Shown here piece by piece: positions 34,259 through 46,020 of a stretch of 64,000 nucleotides of DNA. The first letter of the stretch is position 1. Each line of letters opens with the position of its first letter. Both the position numbers and the translations under genes were made by a program. This DNA comes from Solicoccozyma terricola (Eukaryota; Basidiomycota; Tremellomycetes; Filobasidiales; Piskurozymaceae). The stretch lies in NCBI GenBank assembly GCA_001600875.1, contig BCLD01000018.1, positions 334,084-398,083 of the forward strand, read 5' to 3'. The notes beneath the pieces were generated by a model, which made no database searches, was not told the DNA's origin, and saw only the letters and a list, made by a program, of their open reading frames with translations.

Positions 34259-36183
34259 ATGCAAGGGGAACCATCAGCCAACAGCATGAGTGGACCACTG
34301 GGAGATCTTCCAGGTCTCACCTACGACCCCATCCGTAACCGCTACTTTTCCACTCCAGCAGAATCCAAGCCGCGTCAGAAGAAGGATTCTGCTTCATCGT
34401 CAGCGTCACGAGTCGCCCGGGGAAGAGATGACAAGAGGAAGAAACGGCCAAGAGACCAGAAAGAAGAGAGAACCAATCGTCTGGAACCAGATCTGGGACT
34501 AGTCCGGCTACCTAGAGCTATGTCTGAGCACGCAACACTGCGAGTGTCACGCACATCTACCGACAGTCGTCGTGTGCAATGGTAGGTTCGGCACCGTCCG
34601 CCTCCAGCTCGATAGAGATCATTCTTGACACTGCCCCGATAATGCAGCAACATACAATCCCAGGTATATGCATCCCTCCAACGCCATGCAGATATGGATG
34701 AGCAACCTATGCCATGCGCACTCACTGCTTTGAGCGTGCGTTTCCAATCATGCTGATTGATGTTTGATCCGAATCCTCAAAACTTACCTTCATCTCCCGC
34801 AGTCTGTTCCTGGTCGCGAAGGGATGGTGGTTGGGGATCAGTCTGGGTGCATTTACGGCGTGAAAGCGGAAGGTGATCACCCAGGAACTCGGTCGAGATG
34901 GGTTTGGCAGGACATCAATCTCGGTAGAAAGGTATGCCTCCGGTCGAGATTTGATCTACCGGCAACCGTCACTCAACAAATGCACAACTTGCAGGTTAAC
35001 AACCTTCATCACATCAAGGAGGGCTACATGTGGGTTTCAATGCAGGTGCACACGTGGGTGGGTGTGTCCCGACTAATACGCTCGCTGCTCAGTGCGACTA
35101 CATTCGGCCCAAACCCTCGCATGGTCATCTCGCCACTTCCCCCTCTACTGCAAGACTTCAACGCTGGCTTGCTGCCTGAAGAAGACAGAGCGATAGTGGT
35201 GTGGGAAATGGCCAAACTTCGTGATGCTTGGGGGTCGAGTTATGCCCAAGGCAGCATCACCATCGGTGAGTGCGCAAGTGGCTACCAGCGCAGACTCCGG
35301 TGCGTGACTCATTCTCGAATTCATTCACAGGTGGAGACCATCAGATTGTTTACGCCAAGGACGTACACAACCCCGCCTTTCGAGCCATACCAACTATAGG
35401 ACTGTCCGATGCAATGGCTGTTCACCAGATCAACTCGGTGAGTGCAGCCGGGTGATGATATTCGGGCCTCACCCATTAGCTTACGTGGTTACAGAACGAG
35501 GCCATAGTAGGACTCCGCTCTGGCCAGATATGCCACTATGACTTCCGCCTGGAGAATTCCAAGGCAGCCTCGCGTCGAGGGCAGACCAGCACGCCGACGA
35601 ATTTACACGTCCTTCCCACTGAATTTGGTGGTGGAAGAGGGCTCTTGACGGCGGGTTACAAGAATGAGGTTGGTGGTGGTCGATAGGGCGAAAGCCGTGA
35701 CTGAAACTGACCTCCCATCCCCCCCCCCTCTTCCAATTCGTCGGTCGCAGCTGGCTATGTATGACTTGCGCTTCACCCAGGCCGAACCCGTCTGTGTCTA
35801 CTCTGGCCACGTCAATGACGTTCGCAGTGGTCTCGTGAGTAGCCGAGGGGCATTTTCGTCACAGAAATCGAGACTGATGTCGATACAACCGACAGGGCTT
35901 TGCGGTGACGCCTGACGGGTCGCATGTGTACGCTGCCGGTGCAGATCGACGGATTCGATGCTGGGACGTCCGCTCAGGCCGACAGCTACGAGCACAAGAC
36001 GCATTCGGACGTCGCTGGGGCGATGCCAAGAACCCGCTGACCAAGCCATTCGAAACTCAAGTGACGGGATTGGAGGTGGCTCAAAATGGCCTGCTAAACG
36101 TCCTCCATGGTCCCAATCTCGAGGTGTTCACGTGTGGCAAGCTTGACAATTGGACACCGGCTACGTATGGCTTCGGACTGTGA
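34259..36183 (+). CDS. WD40-repeat protein, DCAF4-like
   Basis: Multi-exon gene. The N-terminus has DLPGLTYDPIRNRYFSTP, a pattern seen at the start of DCAF4-type WD proteins, then a basic linker rich in Lys/Arg/Ser. WD-like blades follow: VVGDQSGCIYGV, VNNLHHIKEGYMWVS, SITIGGDHQIVYAKDVHNPAF, QINSNEAIVGLRSGQICHYD, LLTAGYKNELAMYDLRF, VYSGHVNDVRSGLGFAVTPDG and VYAAGADRRIRCWDVRSG. The end is NLEVFTCGKLDNW. DCAF4 proteins are substrate receptors for CUL4-DDB1 ligases; whether this one is, is inference. The ATG at 34259 starts MQGEPSANSMSG. An intron near 35700 carries a C10 polypyrimidine run. It stops only 25 bp from the convergent TOK1 stop. Confidence 0.72.
35719..35728 (+). repeat. C10 run in the polypyrimidine tract of a DCAF4-like intron
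   Basis: Lies between an ACTGAC branch-site match near 35705 and the GCAG acceptor before the LAMYDLRF exon. Same position and strand logic as the MET16 intron run. Confidence 0.7.
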
Positions 36184-36208
36184 ATGTATAGCTATGGATA
36201 CACGTGTA

Positions 36209-39069
36209 TTACCTTTTCCCAGAAAGATCGTCCTCATCATCAACCTCATTGTCTTCGGTCTCGTGAGTATCAGGCGGCAACGCAGCCAATTCTTTTTCAA
36301 GGCGGCGTTTCTCTACCTCCCGCTCGTCCTCCGTGAGCTTTGACTCGCCCTGATTGGAACTAAGCTCTGACGTGGCGGCCTCAGTCTCATCCGGACCATC
36401 CGACTTCTCAGCCAGAGGGTGCTCTGAACTGATTTCCCGCTTCAGATGATGGTGGATGACGCGATGTGTCCCTGGAACTTTCGCAGGTCCCTCCTCCTCA
36501 TCACGACCGGATGTCGAATGTTCCACCTGAGTCTCCTCGTCCTCCTCATATTGCTGCCATCTCTCGAATTGGAACAGTTCCTTGCCGTCCAGCCCCTGGG
36601 CTTTCGAGGCCGCTACCAAGAATTGGGCAAACGTGTCTCGGTATCTCCGGATCTGGCAAAGCATAGCAGCATGCTCTGTTGCAAGAGTCGGAGCACTTTG
36701 CATACTCTGTTCGCCATCAACTTTTTCATCTCGCCACAGGTCGCGGACGTGCTTGGAATCGCCACCAGCGGCCTTGACATCCCGCACCTGAAGATTTCGA
36801 TCCGCTTCGAGGATGCTGCGTCCCAGTGAGGACCGAGGTAAGGCGTCGATGAGCAGTTTGCGACCGAGTGCCTCCATCCGGATTCCAGCGTCGATGATCT
36901 CGGAGAGAAGGGTTGCCTGGTCGTCGTGGGTCGGTGTTGGGTGGTCGGGAGACGCGTCCGATTCTGCTTGCTCGTGCGATAGTAGCTCGTTGAATGTATT
37001 TCGATGACGTAGAACCAAGTCCTTGTGTTGGGTGAATGCTGAGCGGAACATGCGTTTTGCCTTACGCTTGCGTATGTGATCGAGGTGACGTTGAGAAAAG
37101 GTGCTTAGAAGACCGGTGACGGCCTCTGTAGGTCGGAATCAGTGAGTGGGACACCAGCGTCCCCGACGGCTGTTACTCACGAACAGCAAATGATGCAATA
37201 AGGGGAACGGCCATTAGTGCGTAAATCACCCAGAAAACCCTGCTTCCTGGCGTTGTTGGGGTCAAATCACCATAGCCTGCGTTCAAACATGTCGATCAGC
37301 AGCTGCCATACGATATCCGTGCATGACCTACCGATTGTCAAGCAGAAGACAACCTGGAAATAGAGTGCGTCTCCAAACGTCCAACCCGGTTCTATGGTAC
37401 TGAAAATCGCCGCTCCAGCCATCCAGAAGACAATCAATGAACTGAGACTCCAAGCGAGGTCCCAAACTTCGGCCATGAGCTCCTCTCTGTTGGCTATTTC
37501 TTCGAGAAGCTCGACTTCATCTTCCAGCGAGGCATGTGGGTTCTTCTGCCGCTGTAGTTCCCGAATGGAGTGTTCGTACTTGTCCCGCCAACGTTGTCTT
37601 CGGGCTTTCGTTCTACCGGAAAAGTAGTCGATGATCATGGCAACTTCGTTTGCCAGCTGGGAAATTGTCAGAATGGAGAACTGCGGATGGACGGGAGGTA
37701 TGAGATGGCGCGGGTTGGGTAAGGGAACCACTACGTACAGGTAGCAAAAGAGCCCTCGTCGAAGTGTACGTGGGTACAAATTCGTCTCCAAACCCGATCG
37801 TCCTGCAAAGGGGCTTTCAGCGTAGTTGGGGACTGCGCAACCTCAGGGTACCTGCTTACAGCATGGTCACGACGCTGGTGTAAGGGAGGTCAGAAACATA
37901 TACTTCTCGATGCGCGATGTCCAAACGATTCTCACCAAAAGTAGATGCCATCAAAGTACGACCAGTGTTGCTGAAAGACGCGATAGATCTCTTCTCAGCG
38001 GGGTTAGAACCACTATAAAGGGAATGCGCTCACAATACGGGAGTAGATCAATGCCTGGACTCCGATAACGAACATAAGGAAGCTGATCGATCCCATGAAA
38101 TGTCTGAGAGTGCGAGGACATTTCAGCCGGAGGACCCTGAACACCACTGATCCAAACGCACCTCCCTTGCAACCTTGTGCCCAGTTTATCGACATTTGCC
38201 TTTCCGAACGCGAGGAAGTAGTGTGCTATCAGAAGGACGGCGATGACACCACTGAAGACAGCGGCAGAGACTTCACACCAGAAGCCTTCCGTATATGCAT
38301 CTGATGGACGATTCAGGAGAGTTGTCCACTTTTTCTCTTACGAGAGACTTACATCCCGGGCCATTACGAGACCAGATGCCAAACAAGGATAGGTTTACTA
38401 TGGCGACCTGAAGTCGCACGGAGAGTGGGAATGAGGGATCGTGTTCGAACCCGCGTCCGACAAGATCGAGACTTACGATGGTTTTCACGGTCCAAAGAAT
38501 GGTGCTCGCTGTAGTTGCTCGCCCCCACCAGCGGTGACTGATAGGTGAGAACCTGATGATAAGCAAGACGTTTGCTAGGAAGTTGAAAGCAAGACCAATG
38601 GCGGATAGCGCTACCTGTGGACGTGGGGGGGGGGGGGGGGGGGGTTCTCAGCGAGAGTGAGAACCGCTCTTACTAGACAGTACCCACGCATGCAGGAGGG
38701 TCTGGGACTGGTACACCATAATAGGTATACCATCGTTGCTGTGCGATGTCCAACCGTTAGCTGAAGTTTGAAGACAGGCAGGCGTAGGACCCCACCGTGA
38801 GCGCGGGAATCTCGAGCAGAGTGCTAAGCGGTGCGAGAAGCGCTGCTACCAATGGCGCTCTCGCCGCCCAGTCCTTGCAATGGTGCCTAAAGGTCATGTA
38901 TGAGCGGATGGGTGCGTGGTGGTGATGTCGAGGTGGCCGATATGCATGTTGCGGTGGTGGGAAATGGAAATGGAAAAACTGGGAGACTTGGCTCGTATGT
39001 TTCTGTCTCAGGTTACGAGTTCGTACCCCGGGCATCCAGCTCCACGGGCTCGGGCACGTGCACGGACAT
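36209..39069 (-). CDS. TOK1: Outward-rectifier two-pore potassium channel (TOK1 family)
   Basis: Multi-exon membrane protein with the fungal 8-TM, two-pore-loop layout. N-terminal exons give APLVAALLAPLSTLLEIPAL, RWYTYYGVPVPDPPA and LSAIGLAFNFLANVLLIIRF. Then come GFWCEVSAAVFSGVIAVLLI, FMGSISFLMFVIGVQALIYS and YFDGIY. The first pore is TIGFGDEFVPT, split by an intron after the ML|T junction. After SSLIVFWMAGAAIFSTIEPG comes the second pore TIG|YGDLTPTTPGSRVFW and a last TM helix. A long cytosolic C-terminal tail of over 280 residues ends DDLSGKR. TOK channels export K+ on plasma-membrane depolarisation. Both selectivity filters are intact. The start at 39069 (MSVHVPEPVELD) is the best fit but less sure than the rest. 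Confidence 0.87.
38625..38644 (-). repeat. 20-nt poly-C (sense strand) in a TOK1 intron
   Basis: G20 on the plus strand, C20 on the transcribed strand of TOK1. It falls just upstream of the acceptor CCACAG that precedes the exon starting GTAGCGCTATCCGCC. Confidence 0.75.
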
Positions 39070-39237
39070 TGCCATCCATTACGTAATCTGGCCATACCGC
39101 AGCAATATCACACCGCGGAACTCTCGGTCCCAGCCGGCAGATCCAGTAGTGTACCCGCCCCCCGTCAGGCACCGGTGCGCCAATGCCACCCGCTCGAATC
39201 ATCAGCAACACGACAACCTCGACTGATCCTTCTACCC

Positions 39238-39270
39238 TGGTAAAATTCGTTTGTGTAAAATTCGTTTGTT
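39238..39270. repeat. 15-nt direct repeat TAAAATTCGTTTGTG/T
   Basis: Two tandem copies immediately upstream of the RAX1-like start codon, within the 213-bp divergent TOK1/RAX1-like promoter. Confidence 0.7.
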
Positions 39271-39282
39271 GATGCTGGCAAC

Positions 39283-41349
39283 ATGGCCGACAATATATAC
39301 ACCAGGCCAGACTCGTCCACAGTAGCTCCCTTTCTTGATTTTGACATCGATGCGATTCTGCCACCGGTCGCTGAAGAATGGTCTGGGGCGACGTGGCTTC
39401 GCAGGCGCCGGAAATCTTCCGCGCAAGCGAAGATAAGAGATCTACGACCTGCTGGCCCGAACTTCATGCCTTCTCTGGGCAACATGGCACGGAGGATTAG
39501 CAGGAGCTCTCTTCGCCATGCCACTCTAAAAAATGTGTTGGATGGTGAAACCTGTGATCCTATCAGGTGAGCCTGTCGACAGGGACTCTTGGATCAACAT
39601 CCTCACACTGCTCACAAATGGCAGCTTCTCTGACTTTGAAGACTTTCTGTCGCATAAGGAATTCACCACCGAGAACCTTCTCTTCATTCGTGTGTTTCCG
39701 CTCCTACGCCGAAAGATTCTTTGCTCTGTCTGAGGAAGAGAGAGCGTGTGTAGTTCCACCAAGCACCAAATTGGTGGACCGTTCGAATCCCTTTGGCTAC
39801 CTCATTGCGCACGATGGTCAGGATCGTGCGGATGGCAATGTCAACCTGGAGGACACCGTACCAAAAAAAATGTAATCCACGACATTTCAAGGTGTGTGAG
39901 TGGACGCAGGAGGCAGGCATAGCCTGTCTCTGCGGCAATCCCTTGCATGAAGCCGGTCACTATCCGCTGGATACGCCGATCCTACCTCACAGCACTCGTA
40001 ACCAGTCCCATACACTTCCGAGCGACATGTCTCCATTCGCTGAAGGATGGCAATCGCCAAGCCAGTACTGATCCGCCAAACATCAAGCCGATTGCATCAC
40101 AATTGTTTGCAGGCCACTTTCGATTCGCGGCTGCTGTTGATGCGTCCAAACGTTCAGAGGATCTCAAATCAGTGACAATGGAGAATGCTCCACGGCCACT
40201 GCCAGCAACTGAATCCATTAGCAACAGACGGCGGTTTCGTGCCCCTAGTTTCTCCGACATCTACCGGTAGATCAAGTCTTGCTGCGATGTTTGGGTCGAG
40301 CCCTGATCCCACTGCGCCTCGTCTTCCACTTGGCAGCCCACGCAAGCCGTAGCAACCGGTCTACAAGCCGCCAGTCGAGCCTGCGTTGCAGCCAATGCGA
40401 CAGGAAGCTCAGCGAGCGTTTGCCACATTCCTCAGGAAAGGTGGAAATAAGGAGTTGATCGTCAACGAAGATGTACGGGATGCATGTGCGAGAGCATTGG
40501 CATGCAGTACTCATCCAGACGTGGTGAGTGGATAGCATGTATCCTGACGGTATTGTCAACTGATTCCAGGCAACAGTTCCGACCCATATACGAGGAAATC
40601 TATGCCGTCGTTGACCAGCAATCACTGCCCCACTTCCTAGCTTACGCACACACCAACATCAACCTGCCCAAGCAGCTGTTTTGGTGAGTGTCGGACAAAA
40701 CTTGCACCCCGATAACATTTCTAAAGCGCTCCTCCGCCACCAGGTACGCCGTTGGTCTAGGAGACCTATCCGTTTCCCTCCTCATCTTCTTTCTCCTCAC
40801 GTTTCTGTCCAGCTGCAACCTTTTTGAAAACCGAGCGTGGCGCTTATTCTCCCTGATCTCTGCCGCCTTTGGCGCCATGCAGACATACTCTGCATGGCGA
40901 GGGTTTTGTACGCAGGTGTGGGGCAGCGCTAGCAGGCAACTGCACCGTTGGGAAATGGACGAGGATGGTCGGGCCGACGGCGTAGCGGAGCCACTGAAAG
41001 CCAGCTCGGAGAAGATGGGAAAACCATCCTCTCGCGAGGAAGAAGATTGAGAGGATGGGATGGCACGAGAGTATGCCGAAACCAAGCGATGTTTTCCCCA
41101 TCGACGTCACCCTGGACGACGACGCACCTTTGGTGACCCCCCACGAGACAGCTGTTGAGATTTCGACATGTGTCGCGGAAACGCAACGAAGCGTGGTCGA
41201 CGCCCAAAATCTTTGGTCCGGAACGATTGATATTAGATGAGCGTGTGCTCAGGTTACACAAGGCGGTAGTGAGGGATATTCTGGTTGTAAGAGCGGTCTG
41301 GGGTGTGGTTTGGACCGTGCTCTGTCTGATAGTGCCAATGGCGGGCTGA
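39283..41349 (+). CDS. RAX1: RAX1-like RGS-domain membrane protein, reading frame broken
   Basis: RGS half-domains are clear: ATLKNVLDGETCDPIS, then SDFEDFLSHKEFTTENLLF and FVCFRSYAERFFALSEEE; later AQRAFATFLRKGGNKELIVNE, ACARALACSTHPDV, FRPIYEEIYAVVDQQSLPHF. A membrane part follows: KQLFWYAVGLGDLSVSLLIF, RLFSLISAAFGAMQTYSAWR, and a C-terminal block FGPERLILDERVLRLHKAVV ending LCLIVPMAG. This is the Rax1 layout (bud-site/polarity or G-protein regulation in fungi). The frame does not run through: one extra base at 39686 between LLF and FVCF; an in-frame TAG at 40350-40352 between SPRKP and QPVYKPP; and frame changes between about 40982 and 41192 that only non-standard introns would explain. 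It is either a decaying gene or error-rich sequence. End taken at the TGA at 41347-41349. Confidence 0.65.
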
Positions 41350-41540
41350 TTGTATCTGGCCCGGTTGTATATCCACTTTGGGATTCAGGCAGGCAGCCAT
41401 GACGACAAGTGATTTCGTGATACTATACATTGGCCATCGGATGAGCAGGGTAAATAACCGTCCATCTAAACTCGGATCATTCAGTCCTTGCATCGTTTCA
41501 TCGTCATGCCGTCCCCCTAAATCCACTCGGCCCACTCGCA

Positions 41541-42732
41541 TCACTTTGCTCGAAATCCCTCTACGATGGATTGAAGACGAGGACTCGGCGGACGAGATGT
41601 TGTTGGCGTTGGGCCGGCCGCTGGGTCTGAAGGAAGGAACTGGAATCGAAGGCGGTGGAGCTGGAGGAGGCGATCAATCGAATGTCAGGGATAGGAACAG
41701 TCATCTTAGCCACTCACTATTGGCAACTTTGGGAAAAGAACGAAGAGGCAGGCGGCAAAATTGATGCCGAAGAGTAGAAGGTCGTATTTGGTGTAATGCG
41801 TTGATATCAGGAAGCTGGAGGGACCGGGGGGTAAGGATATGGCAAGGTGGGGACGTTTGCATCCGACTCACAGACAGATTGGTACACTGGTCAGCCACTT
41901 CTTTGCTGGTGTATATTGTGCTCCGGCATCGATCTGCTCCCACAGTGTGAGGTCGTCATATGCACCGCCGCTTGGAAGACTGTATGAAATAGCATCAGCA
42001 AGCGAGCGCGCATCTTGGATCCCACTCCTTCAACACTGACCTCGACTCGAAAGGTATACCGGTGACGTGGTGGAACATGAGGAAGGATACCTGTGGTATG
42101 AGCTCTGTTAGCTGCGTGTGGGACTCGGCAGGACCTTCCCAACCCGCGACTCACGGCCATGTAACCCAAGTTGGTGATTGTCCAACTTACGTCCTGGGTC
42201 ATGCGAGGTATAGCGTCGACAAGCACCTTTGCTAGCAGGATCATGACGGGATGGATGAGCCAGGCGCCTGGGAGAAGGAATTCCAAGCCAACATGGTCAG
42301 ACGAGAAAGAACAGATCACCATCACACCGCCACGCCGCCACCAAACTCACCTGGCGCATTCACCCACGCTGCATTTTCATTCACGCCTACCGCCACCCTA
42401 TCGACGTCGTTTTCCGGGTCGTCACCACCGACTTCCGTCACTGTAACCAGACTACCGCTTCTCGCTCGACCCTTCCCGCTGCTGCTGACTCCTGTTCCTG
42501 CTACTGGTGGTCCTGATGACGACGTGGAAGACGAGTGGCCATGATAACTTTTCGTGATCGAGTTGGATGATAGTGAGCGGGAGATCTTGCGTGTATGCAG
42601 TGTAGGGGAGCCAACGGTGTTCGTTGTCACTATTCCAGGGCGCATCGGTTGAGATATTGATCGTGTCCGATTCGGACTTGCAGGTGCCGGCGGCGAGAGT
42701 AGAATGGATGATGTGACTGATTCTAATACCAT
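41541..42732 (-). CDS. ORM1: ORM1/ORMDL family regulator of serine palmitoyltransferase
   Basis: Multi-exon gene. A Ser-rich N-terminal region (MVLESVTSSILLSPP to about residue 110, with TRKISRSLSSNS) precedes the conserved ORMDL core: NENAAWVNAPG|AWLIHPVMILLAKVLVDAIP, TQDVSWTITNLGYMAVS, FLMFHHVTGIPFE, GGAYDDLTLWEQIDAGAQY, TPAKKWLTSVPICL, FLISTHYTKYDLLLFGINF and FVLFPKLPI. The last exon gives LHRLRFQFLPSDPAAGP and ends FRAK. Orm proteins are ER membrane brakes on sphingolipid synthesis and in yeast are controlled by phosphorylation of the Ser-rich N-terminus, which is long here. The start is just inside sequence adjoining an N gap, so an upstream exon cannot be excluded. Confidence 0.9.
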
Positions 42733-43506
42733 GGAGATGAACGAGAGGCTGTGCTGGGGAGAAGGAGGGGGGGGNNNNNNNNNNNNNNNNNNNNNNNNNN
42801 NNNNNNNNNNNNNNNNNNNNNNNNNNNNNNNNNNNNNNNNNNNNNNNNNNNNNNNNNNNNNNNNNNNNNNNNNNNNNNNNNNNNNNNNNNNNNNGGGGCA
42901 GGGAAGGGGAAGGTCACGGGTGTCAATGTCTTTCGAAAAAGGGGGATATTTCCACGGGGTCGTGGAGTTTTTTATTGGCTGTGAAAGCGATGGCAGACGT
43001 CTGCAACACAAAGGAGGTGAGTACTCACACCAGGGATTTGAAGGAGTGTTTCGGTGTAGAGATGGTTGGCGTTGGTAATTGGTGTGGATCTATTTGCGCG
43101 GCGCCGGACGACGACGCACTATCGAGTTGAATGTGAATGTGTTGGATATGCAAACTACGCTGTGTCCCGGGCGGCACCAAGGTGCTATGCAACGTTCTGA
43201 GGCGGTGACCTGTGAGCTGTGAGCTGGAGCTGGAACTGTGTGGCTGGATGTTGTGTTGGATGACATTGGTCCGAATACCTTTGCGCGGTGGAACGACGCT
43301 GGGCAAACGTGTTTGGGTGGCGAATTCTCACGATGGGGCAACGACGTCATGGATCGCGAGCAAGCAGTTACTGATGGTGCAGCGGGTAAGGGGTAGGTAG
43401 CATATTATAACTCGCCAACAACCGCTCCACAGTCTAGGTACACAGTCGTTTCGTTTACATGTCGTCACAGCACCCTGGTCGCACTCAACCCGCGCCCGCC
43501 GCACAG
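42733..43506. other. ORM1 leader/promoter with a 120-N assembly gap
   Basis: N run at 42775-42894 flanked on both sides by G on the plus strand (C on the ORM1 sense strand). Just before the ORM1 ATG the sense strand reads CCTTCTCCCCAG, an acceptor-like end of a probable 5'-UTR intron. The remaining sequence up to 43506 shows no convincing gene. Confidence 0.7.
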
Positions 43507-45081
43507 TCAATGCGGAAGGTCGACCTGAATCGTCCTCAGCATGTTCTGCATTCGAGTTCGCGGCACTGGTGCGAAAAGTAGTGGTTTCTGCGTTTGTTTT
43601 GCCTGTCGAAGGGGGTTGGAGGGGTTAGCGATTTCAGAACCACCAGAATCCAACCTTTTCGCCCCCCCCCAACTCACAGCTCTTATTAAATGCCGACTCG
43701 GCACGACGAGATCCACCTTGACGCTCCTCCGTCTCCCATGGCCTTGTATATCCCTGTGCTCCACCCCACTCTTCTCCTGCTCCAGTTCCTGCGCCGGCTC
43801 CTGCTCCTCCTCCTTTTCTTGATCAGACATTGATTCTTCCTCGGCGTCCGAGGATGACAGCCTGATTGCACCACGGCGAGGTAAGTGGCTATGATAACGA
43901 GAGGAGAGTCCGCACTCTGGATCTGCCTCGCTCTCTTGCCGGCAGATATGACGGTATAAGAAGTGTAGTAGGGCATTTATCTTCCACTAGAAAGGAAAAG
44001 AAAAGAAAAGAAAAGAAGGAAACAAGAATTAGTACCCATTCGCGAATGTTCAACTTGATCATCAAATTGCTCACCCTAGTAAAACCCCATGCGAAAACTC
44101 CAAATAGACCGAGTGGTGCAGCACATCCAGACACCCATGCATCGCATCCAGCAAACTCATCATACGGCGTCAGCATTCGGAGAGGTTCAAAGAGATCTCG
44201 AACGGCTTGAGGGTGGGAGAGGATTTCAGAGCATATGATGGGTGTGATGGGTCTTATTACGCCCCCAAAACCAGAATCAGCCCTTCCAGAACGTTTGGTG
44301 CAAATGACAGAACCCGGATTCCACGGGGCGCGACTCACTCTATCGTGATGAATAAGCTCGGGAGGAGAATCATAATGAGGACTGGGATTGTGGCTGCGAG
44401 ACCGAATAATAGTTCGATATGAGCTTGGAGAAGAGAGAGGAGGACGAAGCGTGATGAAGGCTGGAAGGGTGAAGTAGAATATGTTCAGCACCGTCGACGT
44501 TGTCACCGTCACGTATGACCCCCCAACCCACCTTCAAGACACCATAGCATCCCAGGATATTTCCAGCTACTGACACCCATAGACACATCCTGATTGCAGC
44601 TAGTGCTGCTAAATACGCCTGCCATTCGTTCTCGCCGCTATCTCCAGTGATATCTGTTGCGGGACCACTACCACCACCGCCGCCGCCGCCGACGCCGCCA
44701 CTACCGCCAGTTGAAGATCGGTCTGTGGAAGGAGGAGGTCGATGTGAGAGTATCCTACCGACCTCGACTGTTGATGATAATCGGAGATCGGATTGTATAT
44801 CGGAGAGGAGGTGAAGGAATGCGAGGTTACATAGGAGGGAGAGGAATGGGATGGCTCGTGCGATGCGACTGTATGGATTCAAGGGGGGAAGAGGGAGGAG
44901 GGAGGGGTGGGGAAGAAGCGAACAAGCCAGAAAAAAAAAAAAAGGAAAAAAAAAAAAATTGACAATCGATCGGGTGAGCATCGGTTTGCATGAATCAGCA
45001 GACTACCTACACTCACATCTTGATCCGCTTGCCACGGTCGGTGGTGGATCCGTCGTAGCTCGTTGTCGAGCTGTCCGACAT
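43507..45081 (-). CDS. Uncharacterised multi-pass membrane protein
   Basis: Spliced reading of about six exons. Exon 1 codes MSDSSTTSYDGSTTDRGKRI. Then come IARAIPFLSLLCNLAFLHLL, a gap of Gly/Ser-rich sequence with a GGVGGGGGGG run, NEWQAYLAALAAIRMCLWVS with VAGNILGCYGVL, FVLLSLLQAHIELLFGLAA with TIPVLIMILLPSLF, SEILSHPQAVRDLFEPLR, CDAWVSGCAAPLGLFGVFAW, WKINALLHFLYRHI, an acidic segment (SSSDAEEESMSDQEKEEEQE) and a C-terminal IRA|KQTQKPLLFAPVPRTRMQ ending QVDLPH. Four or so hydrophobic segments are visible. I do not recognise the family. The consistent splice sites and absence of stops support a real gene. It diverges from the aconitase gene across about 940 bp. Confidence 0.65.
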
Positions 45082-46020
45082 GGCACCGTCCTTGTTGTCT
45101 TGATGAGTGTAATGTGACATTGGACTGAGATTTGCTCCAGAGGACAGAAGGGGGAGAGAGCGAGAGCGAGAGAGAGAGAGAGAGTGGGAAATATGGGCCT
45201 ACGACGTTCCGATGTGAGCGATGACGAGGTTCCGAGACACTTTGAGTGGGCGATGGATGGGAGTATCGATGTGGTTCTATGGGATGGGTATGGAGCGAGT
45301 GGGATATGTTGAGACTATGTTGATGGTGTGCATTATCTGTGGTGGCCGGATGCGATGTAGGGTAGGGTAGCACGAAGCTGACTCGAGGATAGACATGTAT
45401 ATACGGGGTCTGGACTGGGACAACGTGGTTTGGGCGAACTTGGTTGTTTCCGGGCGACGGTCTGCGTACACACTTGGTTGTCCACCTGATTTGAAGAGCA
45501 GGATGGAATAATCACCAGGCCCGTTTGGCTTATCAACCGGCCGGAACCAAGGGTTACGGGGGGAAGGGGAGAGGGAGGGGGAAGGGGGAAGGGGGAGGGG
45601 GAGGGGAGTGTGGGACGAGGACGGGATGGACGGAGAGATGGCATGCAATACACTCGGATGCTCATGCTTTCTCTGCCGAAGCCTCCGAGGCCCGCCATGG
45701 AAAGAAAAACAACTGCTATTGCGAACCACACGGCCGCGGCTAAGGGGGTAAACCTCGACAGCTGTGGGTGACCCCCACCTCTGGCATGAGCACCCCACGA
45801 CCACGACCACGACCACGACCCACCACCCCTCCCCCCCCACTACCCCCCCCCCCACCACCGCCAATGACGACGGCGGGATTGCGCGAATTTTAGACTGTTT
45901 CCCCATTTCATCACACCGCGGTGCACATTTCACCCAATAAACAGAAAAAGTCGGGACATGATCCGCCCACCACCACCACCATCACACCACCCCACCACCC
46001 CCACACTTTTCTCCCTCAGC
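45082..46020. promoter_or_regulatory. Divergent region between the membrane protein and aconitase genes
   Basis: About 940 nt with several simple repeats: a GA-rich run (45155-45185), a GGGGAA/GGGGGA purine block (45555-45606), a CACGAC tandem (45797-45822) and C/CCACC runs (45822-45862). Long ORFs across it come from these low-complexity stretches, so I call no gene. Confidence 0.55.

Noticed and set aside
38435..38465. tRNA-like GTTCGAACCC box near a TOK1 intron
   Set aside because: No matching A box, acceptor stem or terminator could be found around it; part of TOK1 exon/intron sequence.
45277..45933. 218-codon minus-strand ORF between the membrane protein and aconitase genes
   Set aside because: Low-complexity translation of simple repeats with no conserved motif or splice context.
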